Of a stretch of DNA of 13,025 nucleotides, positions 1 through 6,683 are shown in pieces. The notes beneath the pieces were generated by a model, which had not been told where the DNA came from, did not search any database, and worked only from the letters and a program-made list of their open reading frames with translations. The position numbers and the translations under genes are program-made. Source of the DNA: Acidobacteriota bacterium (lineage in GTDB: Bacteria > Acidobacteriota > Terriglobia > Terriglobales > Acidobacteriaceae); the NCBI GenBank assembly GCA_021810175.1, contig JAJZJJ010000031.1, positions 1 to 13,025 on the forward strand, in the 5' to 3' direction. Numbering within the stretch: position 1 is the first letter of the stretch; each line of letters starts with the position of its first letter.

Positions 1-2306
1 TGATGGCCGGAGCTTACACGGATAATCAGCCGGACTTCTCTTTTCTGGCTCCGGGGGAGACAAAGACGTTTCGGCAGTACTGGTATCCGATTCGCGAGAT
101 CGGAGTGCCGGACGACGCGAACACAGAGGCTGCGCTGCGGGTGGAACGAACAGGGCAGGGCATCGAAGTCCATTTGCTGGTGACTCGCGAGCGACCGGGA
201 AGCTGCGTGCGGCTTCTGCTGAGTGGACGGGAAGCTGGGATCTGGCGCGGGGATCTCAGTCCGGCATCACCGCTTCATCACACATTTCCAACTCAGGAGG
301 CGGGTGATCCGGAGATCCGCGTCGAACAGGGGGAAGCCAGGCTTCTGCGCTACAGCGTCGCGGACATTCTGCCCGCCGACTCTCCGAGTGTTGCGACCGA
401 GCCTGCCCTGCCGACGGATGTAAGGACCAGCGACGAGCTATTCCTCATCGGACTGCATCTTGAGCAGTATCGCCATCCAACGAGAGAGCCCGATATATAT
501 TGGCGCGAGGCAGTAGCGCGCGATGCGGGAGACAGCCGGGCAAACCATGCGCTGGGCCGCTGGTATCTGCGGCGCGGGGAATTTTCCGAAGCGGAGAAAT
601 ACCTGCGCACGGCAATTGCGCGACTGACGGAGAGAAACGCAAATCCGTACGACGGCGAACCTTTCTACAATCTGGGCCGGACGCTGCTGTATCTGGGGCG
701 TACGGATGACGCCTATGACGCGTTTTACAAATCCACCTGGAATGCGGCATGGCGCGGGCCGGCGTACTGTCGCCTCGCGGAGATCGACAGCCTGCGAGGA
801 AGCTGGCAGGACGCGCTCGATCACGTCGAGCGATCTCTGCGGACGGATCAGGACAATCTGAATGTCCGCAATCTCATGGTGCTCATTCTGCGAAAGCTGA
901 ACCGCACGCAGGAAGCGGAGGATTTGCTGCGCCAGACGCGGGCACTCGATCCACTCGATATCTGCAGCCGCTATCTTGCGACGGGAGAGATTCCCGGCGA
1001 TGGCGGACAGCAGCTCGACCTGGGTTTCGATCTGCTGCGGGCGGGATTTTCCGCAGAGGCGCTTCAGGTATTTTCCGGAGGCCGGAACGACAGCTCCGGG
1101 GGAGACTCCACCATGCTGCTGTATGCACAGGCGCATACGCTGCTTCTGCGCGGGCAACGGGAGCATGCGGTGGAAACGTACCACAAGGCCGCCGCGGCCT
1201 GCGCCGATTACGTGTTCCCCAGCCGCCTGGAGGAAATGCTGCTGCTGGCAGAGGCGATTCGGCTCAATCCCGAGGATGCGCGTGCGCCCTACTATCTCGG
1301 CAATTTTCTGTACGACCGCCGGCGGCACAGGGAAGCAATTGCCCACTGGGAACTGGCGGCGCAGCTGGATCCGGAATTTCCCACCGTTTGGCGCAACCTT
1401 GGATTTGCATATTACAACGTGCTGCGCGATGCGGACCGCGCCATGGAATCGTTCGCCCACGCGCGGCAATTGTCACCGGCCGATGCGCGCATTTTCTACG
1501 AGCAGGATCAGCTGGCGAAACGCACCTGCACGCCGCTCCCGGAGCGCCTGGCGCTGCTGGAAGCCAATCGACAACTCGTGCAGGAACGAGACGATCTGTC
1601 TGTCGACCTGGCGACTTTGTACAACGACGTTGGCTCTCCCGATCGGGCATTGCAGATTCTCACTTCGCGGCAGTTTCAGCCCTGGGAAGGCGGGGAAGGG
1701 CTGGTGCTGGGTCAGTACGTCCGCGCGCATGTGCTGCTGGGGCAGCAGGCGCTGAGCGGAGGAGATGCGGGTGCAGCCACAACGCACTTCCACGCGGCCT
1801 TGCAGCCGCCTCCGAGTCTTGCCGAAGCCAGGCATCTGCTGAGCAACATGAGCATGGTGGATTACTGGCTCGGTGTGGCTTATGCGGAACAGGGCGACAT
1901 GGAGGCGGCCAGAGAAAGCTGGACGCGGGCGGCGCGGAGCCAGTCCGACTTCCGGCAGATGCAGGTGCAACCCATTTCCGACATGACGTACTGGAGCGCC
2001 ATGTCGCTGCTGCGTCTGCAACACGCAAAGGAGGCGGCAGAGCTGTTCCAGTCGATTTACGATTACGCCACCGCACTGGCAGGGCAGAAGGCGAAGATCG
2101 ATTACTTCGCGACATCGCTGCCTGCATTACTGCTGTTCGACGAGGATCTGCAGGAGCGGCAGACGACGACGGCAATGTTCCTGAAGGCACAGGCGCTGCT
2201 GGGGCGCGGCGAAGAACAGCAGGGGCGAGACCTGTTACAGCAGGTCCTCAAACGCGACTGCAGCCACAGCGGCGCCATCGACCTGCTGCGCGGCAGGAAG
2301 GCATGA
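1..2306 (+). CDS. DUF5107-type TPR protein, 5' end cut off by the window
   Basis: This is the C-terminal 767+ residues of a protein of the DUF5107 plus TPR architecture. The reading frame is open to the left edge. The ATG at 3-5 is very likely an internal Met, because the residues that follow (TDNQPDFSF, then KTFRQYWYPIREIG, about 6-34) look like the end of the mutarotase-fold DUF5107 domain, not a protein start. A linker rich in beta strand follows to about residue 140. Helical TPR-like repeats run from about 165 to the end, clearest near 177-210, 218-250, 251-284, 428-461 and 462-494. The motif PWEGGEG at 560-566 is, as I recall, conserved in this family. Known homologues are large proteins often found beside carbohydrate genes; their biochemical role is not established. 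The stop codon lies 3 nt before the sugar permease start, so the two are probably co-transcribed. Numbering is from the ATG at position 3. Confidence 0.85.
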   Translation, partial: MAGAYTDNQPDFSFLAPGETKTFRQYWYPIREIGVPDDANTEAALRVERTGQGIEVHLLVTRERPGSCVRLLLSGREAGIWRGDLSPASPLHHTFPTQEAGDPEIRVEQGEARLLRYSVADILPADSPSVATEPALPTDVRTSDELFLIGLHLEQYRHPTREPDIYWREAVARDAGDSRANHALGRWYLRRGEFSEAEKYLRTAIARLTERNANPYDGEPFYNLGRTLLYLGRTDDAYDAFYKSTWNAAWRGPAYCRLAEIDSLRGSWQDALDHVERSLRTDQDNLNVRNLMVLILRKLNRTQEAEDLLRQTRALDPLDICSRYLATGEIPGDGGQQLDLGFDLLRAGFSAEALQVFSGGRNDSSGGDSTMLLYAQAHTLLLRGQREHAVETYHKAAAACADYVFPSRLEEMLLLAEAIRLNPEDARAPYYLGNFLYDRRRHREAIAHWELAAQLDPEFPTVWRNLGFAYYNVLRDADRAMESFAHARQLSPADARIFYEQDQLAKRTCTPLPERLALLEANRQLVQERDDLSVDLATLYNDVGSPDRALQILTSRQFQPWEGGEGLVLGQYVRAHVLLGQQALSGGDAGAATTHFHAALQPPPSLAEARHLLSNMSMVDYWLGVAYAEQGDMEAARESWTRAARSQSDFRQMQVQPISDMTYWSAMSLLRLQHAKEAAELFQSIYDYATALAGQKAKIDYFATSLPALLLFDEDLQERQTTTAMFLKAQALLGRGEEQQGRDLLQQVLKRDCSHSGAIDLLRGRKA
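2295..2301 (+). promoter_or_regulatory. Ribosome binding site for the MFS permease (GTG start)
   Basis: AGGAAGG lies inside the end of the upstream TPR gene and 8 nt before the GTG at 2310. It favours that GTG over the in-frame ATG at 2364, whose product would begin almost directly at the first membrane helix. An in-frame TGA at 2304-2306 rules out any start further upstream. Confidence 0.55.
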
Positions 2307-2309
2307 TGC

Positions 2310-3743
2310 GTGCACGGAATCGCGCGTGAAGCTACTTCTCCTTCTTCCAACAGGCCCGAGCGGATGGTATATGTGTGGGGCATCGCCATGGTTGCCGCGC
2401 TGGGCGGCCTGCTGTTCGGCTACGACTGGGTGGTGATCGGGGGCGCGCGGCAGTTCTATGAGATTTACTTTCATCTGACTCAGCCTGAACTGGTCGGCTG
2501 GGCGAACAGTTGCGCGCTGGTCGGATGCCTGGCGGGTTCGCTGGCGGCCGGCTGGTTCGCGGAACGCTACGGGCGGCGCGGCGTGCTGGTGACTTCGGCG
2601 ATTCTGTTTTGTATTTCCTCAGTGCTTACCGGGTGGGCGCCGACGTTCAGCAGCTTTATTCTGTGGCGCATTGTGGGTGGTACGGCCATCGGACTCAGTT
2701 CAAACGTGTCGCCGCTCTACATCGCGGAGGTGAGCCCGGCTGCGGTTCGCGGCCGTCTGGTGAGCCTGAATCAGTTTGCGATTGTCGTCGGCATTCTGCT
2801 GGCTCAGGTGGTGAATTCGTGCATTGCCCGGCCGGTGGCGGCCGGCGAGACTTCCCGGATGCTGCTGCATTCGTGGAACGTTCAGTACGGATGGCGGTGG
2901 ATGTTCTCGGCGGTCGCCTTGCCCGCGGCCATCTTTACGGTCGCCTCCGCTTTTCTGCCGGAGAGCCCACGCTGGCTGCTCCATCGCGGACTGCAACAGC
3001 GAGCCGCAGCAGTGCTGGAGCGCATTGGGGGCAGACATTATGCTTCTGAAGAGCTGGCTGCCATCGAGCAATCCCTGAAAGCCGCGACGGCGAACCGATC
3101 CTCCTGGCGAGAACTGCTGAGGCCCGGAGTGCGCGGTCTGGCGCTGCTGGGCATTGCGCTCGTGGCGCTGCAGCAGTGGACCGGCATCAATGTGCTGTTC
3201 AACTATGCGGGTATCGTCTATCGAAGCGCGGGCTACGGAACGAACACGATCTTCCTCGACATCGTGGTCACCGGCGCCATCAATCTGGTGTTTACGATTC
3301 TGGCGATGGTTCTCGTGGATCGGCTGGGGCGGAGAAAGCTCATGCTCTTCGGCTGTCTGGGAATTGCTGTGTTTCAGTTGCTCTGCGCTCTTGCCTATCG
3401 CAGCGACTGGCCGGCTCCGGCGATCCTGACGCTGACGCTGGCGGCGATTGCCTGCTATGCGATGACGCTTGCGCCGGTGACCTGGGTGCTGATCGCGGAG
3501 ATATTCCCCAATCGCGTCCGGTCGGAGGGTGTGTCGGTGGCGGTGAGCGCGCTGTGGGCCGCTTCCTTCCTGCTTACCTTTACATTTCCCATGCTGAACC
3601 GCGCGTTCGGCACGGGAGGAACGTTTCTGATCTATGGGGTGATCTGCCTGGCTGGATTTGTGCTGGTGGCGCGCTTTGTGCCGGAGACGCGCGGGCGCAC
3701 TCTGGAGCAGATTGAAGCGGAGATTGCGGCCGTCAGGGGTTGA
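2310..3743 (+). CDS. MFS sugar transporter, sugar-porter (XylE/AraE-like) family
   Basis: This is a 477-residue inner-membrane permease, the usual length for a 12-helix sugar porter, probably a proton symporter for a monosaccharide. Family signatures are visible in order: GGLLFGYDWVVIGG at 32-45, RYGRR at 86-90, PLYIAEVSPAAVRGR at 135-149, PESPRW at 217-222, ALQQWTGINVLFNYA at 286-300, VDRLGRR at 336-342, APVTWVLIAEIFP at 388-400 and VPETRGRTLEQIE at 457-469. Residues corresponding to the E. coli XylE sugar-site QQ...N and Trp appear as Q288, Q289, N294 and W392. The membrane-proximal Asp39 matches the family Asp, but it is followed by Trp where XylE has Thr. The substrate cannot be named from sequence alone. 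The gene is 3 nt downstream of the TPR gene and 64 nt upstream of a mutarotase-like gene. I chose the GTG start because of the AGGAAGG 8 nt before it. Confidence 0.93.
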   Translation: MHGIAREATSPSSNRPERMVYVWGIAMVAALGGLLFGYDWVVIGGARQFYEIYFHLTQPELVGWANSCALVGCLAGSLAAGWFAERYGRRGVLVTSAILFCISSVLTGWAPTFSSFILWRIVGGTAIGLSSNVSPLYIAEVSPAAVRGRLVSLNQFAIVVGILLAQVVNSCIARPVAAGETSRMLLHSWNVQYGWRWMFSAVALPAAIFTVASAFLPESPRWLLHRGLQQRAAAVLERIGGRHYASEELAAIEQSLKAATANRSSWRELLRPGVRGLALLGIALVALQQWTGINVLFNYAGIVYRSAGYGTNTIFLDIVVTGAINLVFTILAMVLVDRLGRRKLMLFGCLGIAVFQLLCALAYRSDWPAPAILTLTLAAIACYAMTLAPVTWVLIAEIFPNRVRSEGVSVAVSALWAASFLLTFTFPMLNRAFGTGGTFLIYGVICLAGFVLVARFVPETRGRTLEQIEAEIAAVRG

Positions 3744-3792
3744 TTGGCGTGGGGCAGCGAATGCCGGCAGTCCACGGCAGGCTGCGGTCCAA

Positions 3793-3799
3793 AGAGGAG
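3793..3799 (+). promoter_or_regulatory. Ribosome binding site for the mutarotase-like gene
   Basis: AGAGGAG stands 8 nt before the ATG at 3808. It selects this ATG over the open frame that continues upstream into the end of the permease gene. Confidence 0.6.
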
Positions 3800-3807
3800 C
3801 AAACAAG

Positions 3808-4752
3808 ATGACTGCCACAACCAATGGGCCGGCAAAAGCGCTGCATCTCAGCAATGAGTATCTGCGCATCGCGGTCCACCCGGACGAGGGCGGCCGCATC
3901 GCATCGCTCCGCAGTCTTCAGCCAGATGTCGAGTTCCTGACGCAGGCGCATTCTCCCCGCCGTCAGCTAAAGCCATCGTTGAACGCGCGGTTTGAAGAGG
4001 GTGCGTGTGCCGGAATCGAAGAGTGCCTGCCTTCTGTGGCTGCCTGCGGGCCGGAAACGGCAGGCGGCGCCGTTCCGGACCATGGCGATTTCTGGCAGCT
4101 GAAGTGGAATGTGGAGAGCTACGACTCCCGGAGCGCGGTGCTGAGCGCAATGGGGTTCAGCCGCCCTGTTCGATTCCGCAAGGAAGTGTTGCTCGACGAC
4201 TGGACCATGCGGCTGCAATACCGAGTGCTGAACGAAGGTTCGGAACCGACAAGGTTCCTTTACGCCTTTCACCCGCTGTTTGCCGTGGAGGCCGGCGATC
4301 AGGTCATTCTGCCTGTCGAAGTGCAGGACCTGGAGGTCTACTACTCGCGCGGGCAGCGGTTAGCAACCGCGGGGCGAGTGAGCTGGCCCCTGACCGCGGA
4401 TGGCCGACGGCTCGACATAGTACAGAGAGCAGACGCCGGAACTGCCGAGATGTTTTACACCGCGCGGCTCAGGGACTCGCAGTGCGGACTTGTGCGGAAA
4501 GCAGCAGGAGCGCGAATAGATCTGCAGTTCTCCGTGGACCTGCTGGCGTATCTCGGCGTCTGGATATGTTATGGCGGATGGCCGGAAGATAGCAGCTATC
4601 CTGCGCAGTATGCTGTGGCGCTGGAACCCACTACCGCTCCGTGCAACAGTCTGCGGGAAGCGCAGGACTCTGAAACGGCGGTGGAACTTGAGCCGGGAAG
4701 CTGCCTGAACTGGGAGATTGGTATCACGGTTCAGCCGGAAGGCGGCGAGTAG
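3808..4752 (+). CDS. Aldose 1-epimerase / galactose-mutarotase-fold protein
   Basis: A 314-residue cytoplasmic protein with no signal peptide, close to the usual length of aldose 1-epimerases. The fold is recognised from the opening (LSNEYLRIAVHPDEGGRIASL, about 14-34; Gly-Gly-Arg turn at 28-30), the PDHGDFW segment at 90-96, the FHPLF segment at 154-158 and ALEPTTAPCNS at 271-281. By position, His92, His155 and Glu273 are the candidates for the two active-site histidines and catalytic glutamate of the galactose mutarotase family. If active, it would interconvert alpha and beta anomers of a sugar. Its place behind a sugar permease suggests the imported sugar is the substrate, which is inference. 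A role as a glucose-6-phosphate-epimerase-like or non-catalytic sugar-binding protein cannot be excluded. Its last 29 nt overlap the 3' end of the convergent alkD-like gene. Confidence 0.8.
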   Translation: MTATTNGPAKALHLSNEYLRIAVHPDEGGRIASLRSLQPDVEFLTQAHSPRRQLKPSLNARFEEGACAGIEECLPSVAACGPETAGGAVPDHGDFWQLKWNVESYDSRSAVLSAMGFSRPVRFRKEVLLDDWTMRLQYRVLNEGSEPTRFLYAFHPLFAVEAGDQVILPVEVQDLEVYYSRGQRLATAGRVSWPLTADGRRLDIVQRADAGTAEMFYTARLRDSQCGLVRKAAGARIDLQFSVDLLAYLGVWICYGGWPEDSSYPAQYAVALEPTTAPCNSLREAQDSETAVELEPGSCLNWEIGITVQPEGGE

Positions 4753-5488
4753 CAATGTCCGGGCGCGGCGCTGGTTGCCGCGAGCGGGCATGCAGATGCC
4801 TGCTGGCTTCGCGCACGCTGAGTGCGGAGAGCCTTTTCCCGGCGCGGACGAGGAAGGCGCGCACAGCTGCCGGATCGTGGCGCGCGTAATCCCGCAGCGC
4901 CCAGCCGATGGCCTTTTGAATGAAGAATTCCTTCTCCTGACCGAGCTGTTCGGCATAGGCGTACAGGCGTTTCGTGTCGGTGTCGGCACGCCAGCCCAGC
5001 TGGTGCAGCATGGCGACTCGCCGCATCCACAGGTTTCGATCGGAAACGGCACGATCCATCGCGGGCTGTGCTTCCCGTGGAAAGCGGCGTACGATGCTGC
5101 CCACCACCACAGCCAGACCATCCACCGAATCCCACCAGGACTTTTTGCGGACAAGAGCCAGCAGCGCGGGCAGGTCGCGGGGGTCGAGGATTTTGCGATA
5201 TCGGGCGAGCAGATCGACAGCGACGTACTGGAACTCACGCTCGCTTTCCTGCCACAGCATGCGTGCGGCGGCGAGCAGTTCCTGAGAGCTTTGCGGCTGG
5301 AAGGCTCGGGCCAAGGGCGCGGTGACCGCGCGTCTCAGCGGAGTTGGAACGCCGAGGAAGGCAAACTGGTTCCGCATATACGCCTGCATCGCATCTGTAC
5401 GGACAGGGTCTGCCGCACGACGAAGAGCGGCCGCGACATCCGCGACCAGGTTTTCGCAGCGGATGGTGGATTTCACACCGGCTTTCAT
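4724..5488 (-). CDS. DNA alkylation repair protein, AlkD-like HEAT-repeat glycosylase
   Basis: A 254-residue all-helical protein of the AlkC/AlkD superfamily, which excises N3- and N7-alkylated purines. Recognisable segments are [16 protein letters not shown] at 38-53, [14 protein letters not shown] at 81-94, [12 protein letters not shown] at 115-126, [11 protein letters not shown] at 154-164 and [16 protein letters not shown] at 188-203. The Bacillus cereus AlkD active-site residues Trp109, Asp113 and Trp187 have plausible counterparts in Trp119, Asp123 and Trp196, so the protein is probably catalytically competent. The C-terminal 20 or so residues ([20 protein letters not shown]) are basic, Pro-rich and look unstructured; they are partly encoded antisense to the mutarotase-like gene. 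The ATG at 5488 is preceded at 7 nt by GGAGAG (complement of 5496-5501). It is transcribed divergently from the PhyH-family gene and is probably monocistronic. Confidence 0.88.
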   Translation of the reverse strand: MKAGVKSTIRCENLVADVAAALRRAADPVRTDAMQAYMRNQFAFLGVPTPLRRAVTAPLARAFQPQSSQELLAAARMLWQESEREFQYVAVDLLARYRKILDPRDLPALLALVRKKSWWDSVDGLAVVVGSIVRRFPREAQPAMDRAVSDRNLWMRRVAMLHQLGWRADTDTKRLYAYAEQLGQEKEFFIQKAIGWALRDYARHDPAAVRAFLVRAGKRLSALSVREASRHLHARSRQPAPRPDIATRRLPAEP

Positions 5489-5511
5489 CAGTCAGCTCTC
5501 CAGTTCCATAC

Positions 5512-5517
5512 ATTATG
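5512..5517 (-). promoter_or_regulatory. Possible -10 element for the alkD-like gene
   Basis: CATAAT on the minus strand (5517 down to 5512) matches TATAAT at 5 of 6 positions. It would place transcription start roughly 17 nt before the ATG. No good -35 box is seen at 16-18 nt, so this is a weak call. Confidence 0.25.
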
Positions 5518-5634
5518 CTTCGGAGCAGCCTGGAAAGGGCTGGCGGCGCGCGTTTTCAGACATGGATCGAGGTGGAGGGAGTTGTATCATTTGCCATCCC
5601 TCGCAGCGGTGGTTTAGAAAGGGCTACGCGGCAC

Positions 5635-6552
5635 ATGGTCGAGCCGGAATCCCATCTCACGGAATCTTCGATGACGCAGGATTTTTCGAAATTGCATGCG
5701 CCTACAGGCGCTCTGGGAACGCCGCCTGAGCAACAGCGGGACTGGGAGCAGTACCGTCTGAGCGCGGAGAAGGTGGACGCATTCCACCGCGACGGCTTTC
5801 TGGCCGGGGTGCAGGTGCTCGACGGGCGCCAGGTGGAGATGCTGTGCGCCGAACTGGCGGAGCTGATGGAGCCATCGCATCCCGCGCACAGGCTGTTTCA
5901 CGAATACCACTCAAACGAATCGGGCAATCCCAACACGATTCTGTTTCACGCGCTGGGTGCGTGGCGAACCGGGCCGGCGTTCCACGACGTGCTGTGGAGT
6001 CCGGCCTTTCTGATGGCCGCATCGCAACTGCTCGACGGTGCGGTGCGGCTATGGCATGACCAGCTGTTCTGCAAGCCGGCGCATCACGGGGGCGTGGTGG
6101 CATGGCATCAGGATTATTCCTACTGGACGAGGACGAAGCCCATGTCCCACCTGACGTGCTGGATCGCGCTGGACGACAGCACGGTCGACAATGGGTGCCT
6201 GTATTACGTTCCGGGAAGCCACCGCTGGGATCTGCTGCCGATTACCGGGCTGGCTGGCGATATGAACGAGATTATGACTGTGCTGGACGAAGATCAGAAA
6301 GAGGCATTTCGGCCGGTGCCGATCGAACTGAAGCGCGGACAGTGCACGTTCCACCATCCGCTGATGGTGCATGGGTCGTATGAGAATCGCTCGGACCGCC
6401 CCCGGCGCGCAACGCTGGTGAATGTCTTCCGGGACGGTGTGCAGTCCGCGAGCGACGAACCGCTGCTGCCCGGAGTGCCGGTCATTCCCAAAGGGCGGAA
6501 GGTGGAGGGGCAGTTCTTCCCGCTGCTGTTCGATCCGCAGGACGTGAAGTAG
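5635..6552 (+). CDS. Phytanoyl-CoA dioxygenase (PhyH) family Fe(II)/2-oxoglutarate oxygenase
   Basis: A 305-residue soluble non-haem iron oxygenase. The double-stranded beta-helix signature is intact: the iron ligands H158-x-D160 lie in [10 protein letters not shown] and the distal His246 in [13 protein letters not shown]. Arg257, 11 residues after the distal His, is the expected 2-oxoglutarate carboxylate anchor; human PhyH has the same spacing. Other conserved-looking blocks are EYHSNES at 90-96, [16 protein letters not shown] at 139-154 and [16 protein letters not shown] at 187-202. Family members hydroxylate very diverse small molecules, so the name should not be read as phytanoyl-CoA activity; the substrate here is unknown. 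The start is uncertain. The ATG at 5635 has a distant purine stretch (AGAAAGGG, 11 nt), while the ATG at 5671 gives 293 residues with only a weak GGA. Either start leaves the whole catalytic domain intact. Confidence 0.88.
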   Translation: MVEPESHLTESSMTQDFSKLHAPTGALGTPPEQQRDWEQYRLSAEKVDAFHRDGFLAGVQVLDGRQVEMLCAELAELMEPSHPAHRLFHEYHSNESGNPNTILFHALGAWRTGPAFHDVLWSPAFLMAASQLLDGAVRLWHDQLFCKPAHHGGVVAWHQDYSYWTRTKPMSHLTCWIALDDSTVDNGCLYYVPGSHRWDLLPITGLAGDMNEIMTVLDEDQKEAFRPVPIELKRGQCTFHHPLMVHGSYENRSDRPRRATLVNVFRDGVQSASDEPLLPGVPVIPKGRKVEGQFFPLLFDPQDVK

Positions 6553-6553
6553 A

Positions 6554-6578
6554 AAGCTGACGCGCGGAGCTTCAGCTT
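6554..6578 (+). terminator. Weak hairpin just after the PhyH-family gene
   Basis: A perfect 7-bp inverted repeat, AAGCTGA (6554-6560) and TCAGCTT (6572-6578), with an 11-nt loop, starts 1 nt after the stop codon. No T tract follows, so it would be at best an inefficient terminator or an RNA-end stabiliser. Confidence 0.25.
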
Positions 6579-6629
6579 CCGGAGACTGCTGCCTCCTGGG
6601 GCCATCCGGCGAGCGCCTGCTGCTAAAAC

Positions 6630-6659
6630 GTTACAGTTGCTATTCCGCGCGTATACAAT
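6630..6659 (+). promoter_or_regulatory. Candidate promoter upstream of the GT39 gene
   Basis: TACAAT at 6654-6659, overlapping TATACA at 6652-6657, resembles a -10 box. GTTACA at 6630-6635 matches TTGACA at 4 of 6 positions with 16-18 nt spacing. This is the only AT-rich spot in the 131-nt gap between the PhyH-family and GT39 genes, which supports separate transcription of the latter. Confidence 0.35.
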
Positions 6660-6673
6660 TCATCCGTCTGTCC

Positions 6674-6678
6674 GGAGG
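6674..6678 (+). promoter_or_regulatory. Ribosome binding site fixing a GTG start for the GT39 gene
   Basis: A full GGAGG stands 5 nt before the GTG at 6684. That GTG also gives the protein its complete first membrane helix and the cytoplasmic basic residues before it. Confidence 0.65.
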
Positions 6679-6683
6679 AATTT

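Noticed and set aside
749..2329. A 526-codon open frame on the plus strand within the TPR gene
   Set aside because: It is a GC-driven alternate frame full of A, G and R without domain features; the TPR repeats and PWEGGEG motif are in the other frame.
3762..3779. Small inverted repeat (TGCCG / CGGCA) between the permease and mutarotase-like genes
   Set aside because: It has only 5 bp of stem with no T tract; this is expected by chance in high-GC DNA and gives no support for a terminator.
2700..3899. A 399-codon minus-strand frame across the permease gene
   Set aside because: The product is R/Q/H-rich with no domain and spans a gene boundary; the sugar-porter signatures on the plus strand account for the sequence.
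5585..5590. TATCAT as a -10 box for the PhyH-family gene
   Set aside because: There is no TTGACA-like element at 16-18 nt upstream and nothing else supports it.
5344..5634. Upstream in-frame extension of the PhyH-family gene
   Set aside because: It would run antisense through the start of the alkD-like gene, and its translation has no similarity to a dioxygenase N-terminus. ATGs at 5635 or 5671 are more sensible starts.
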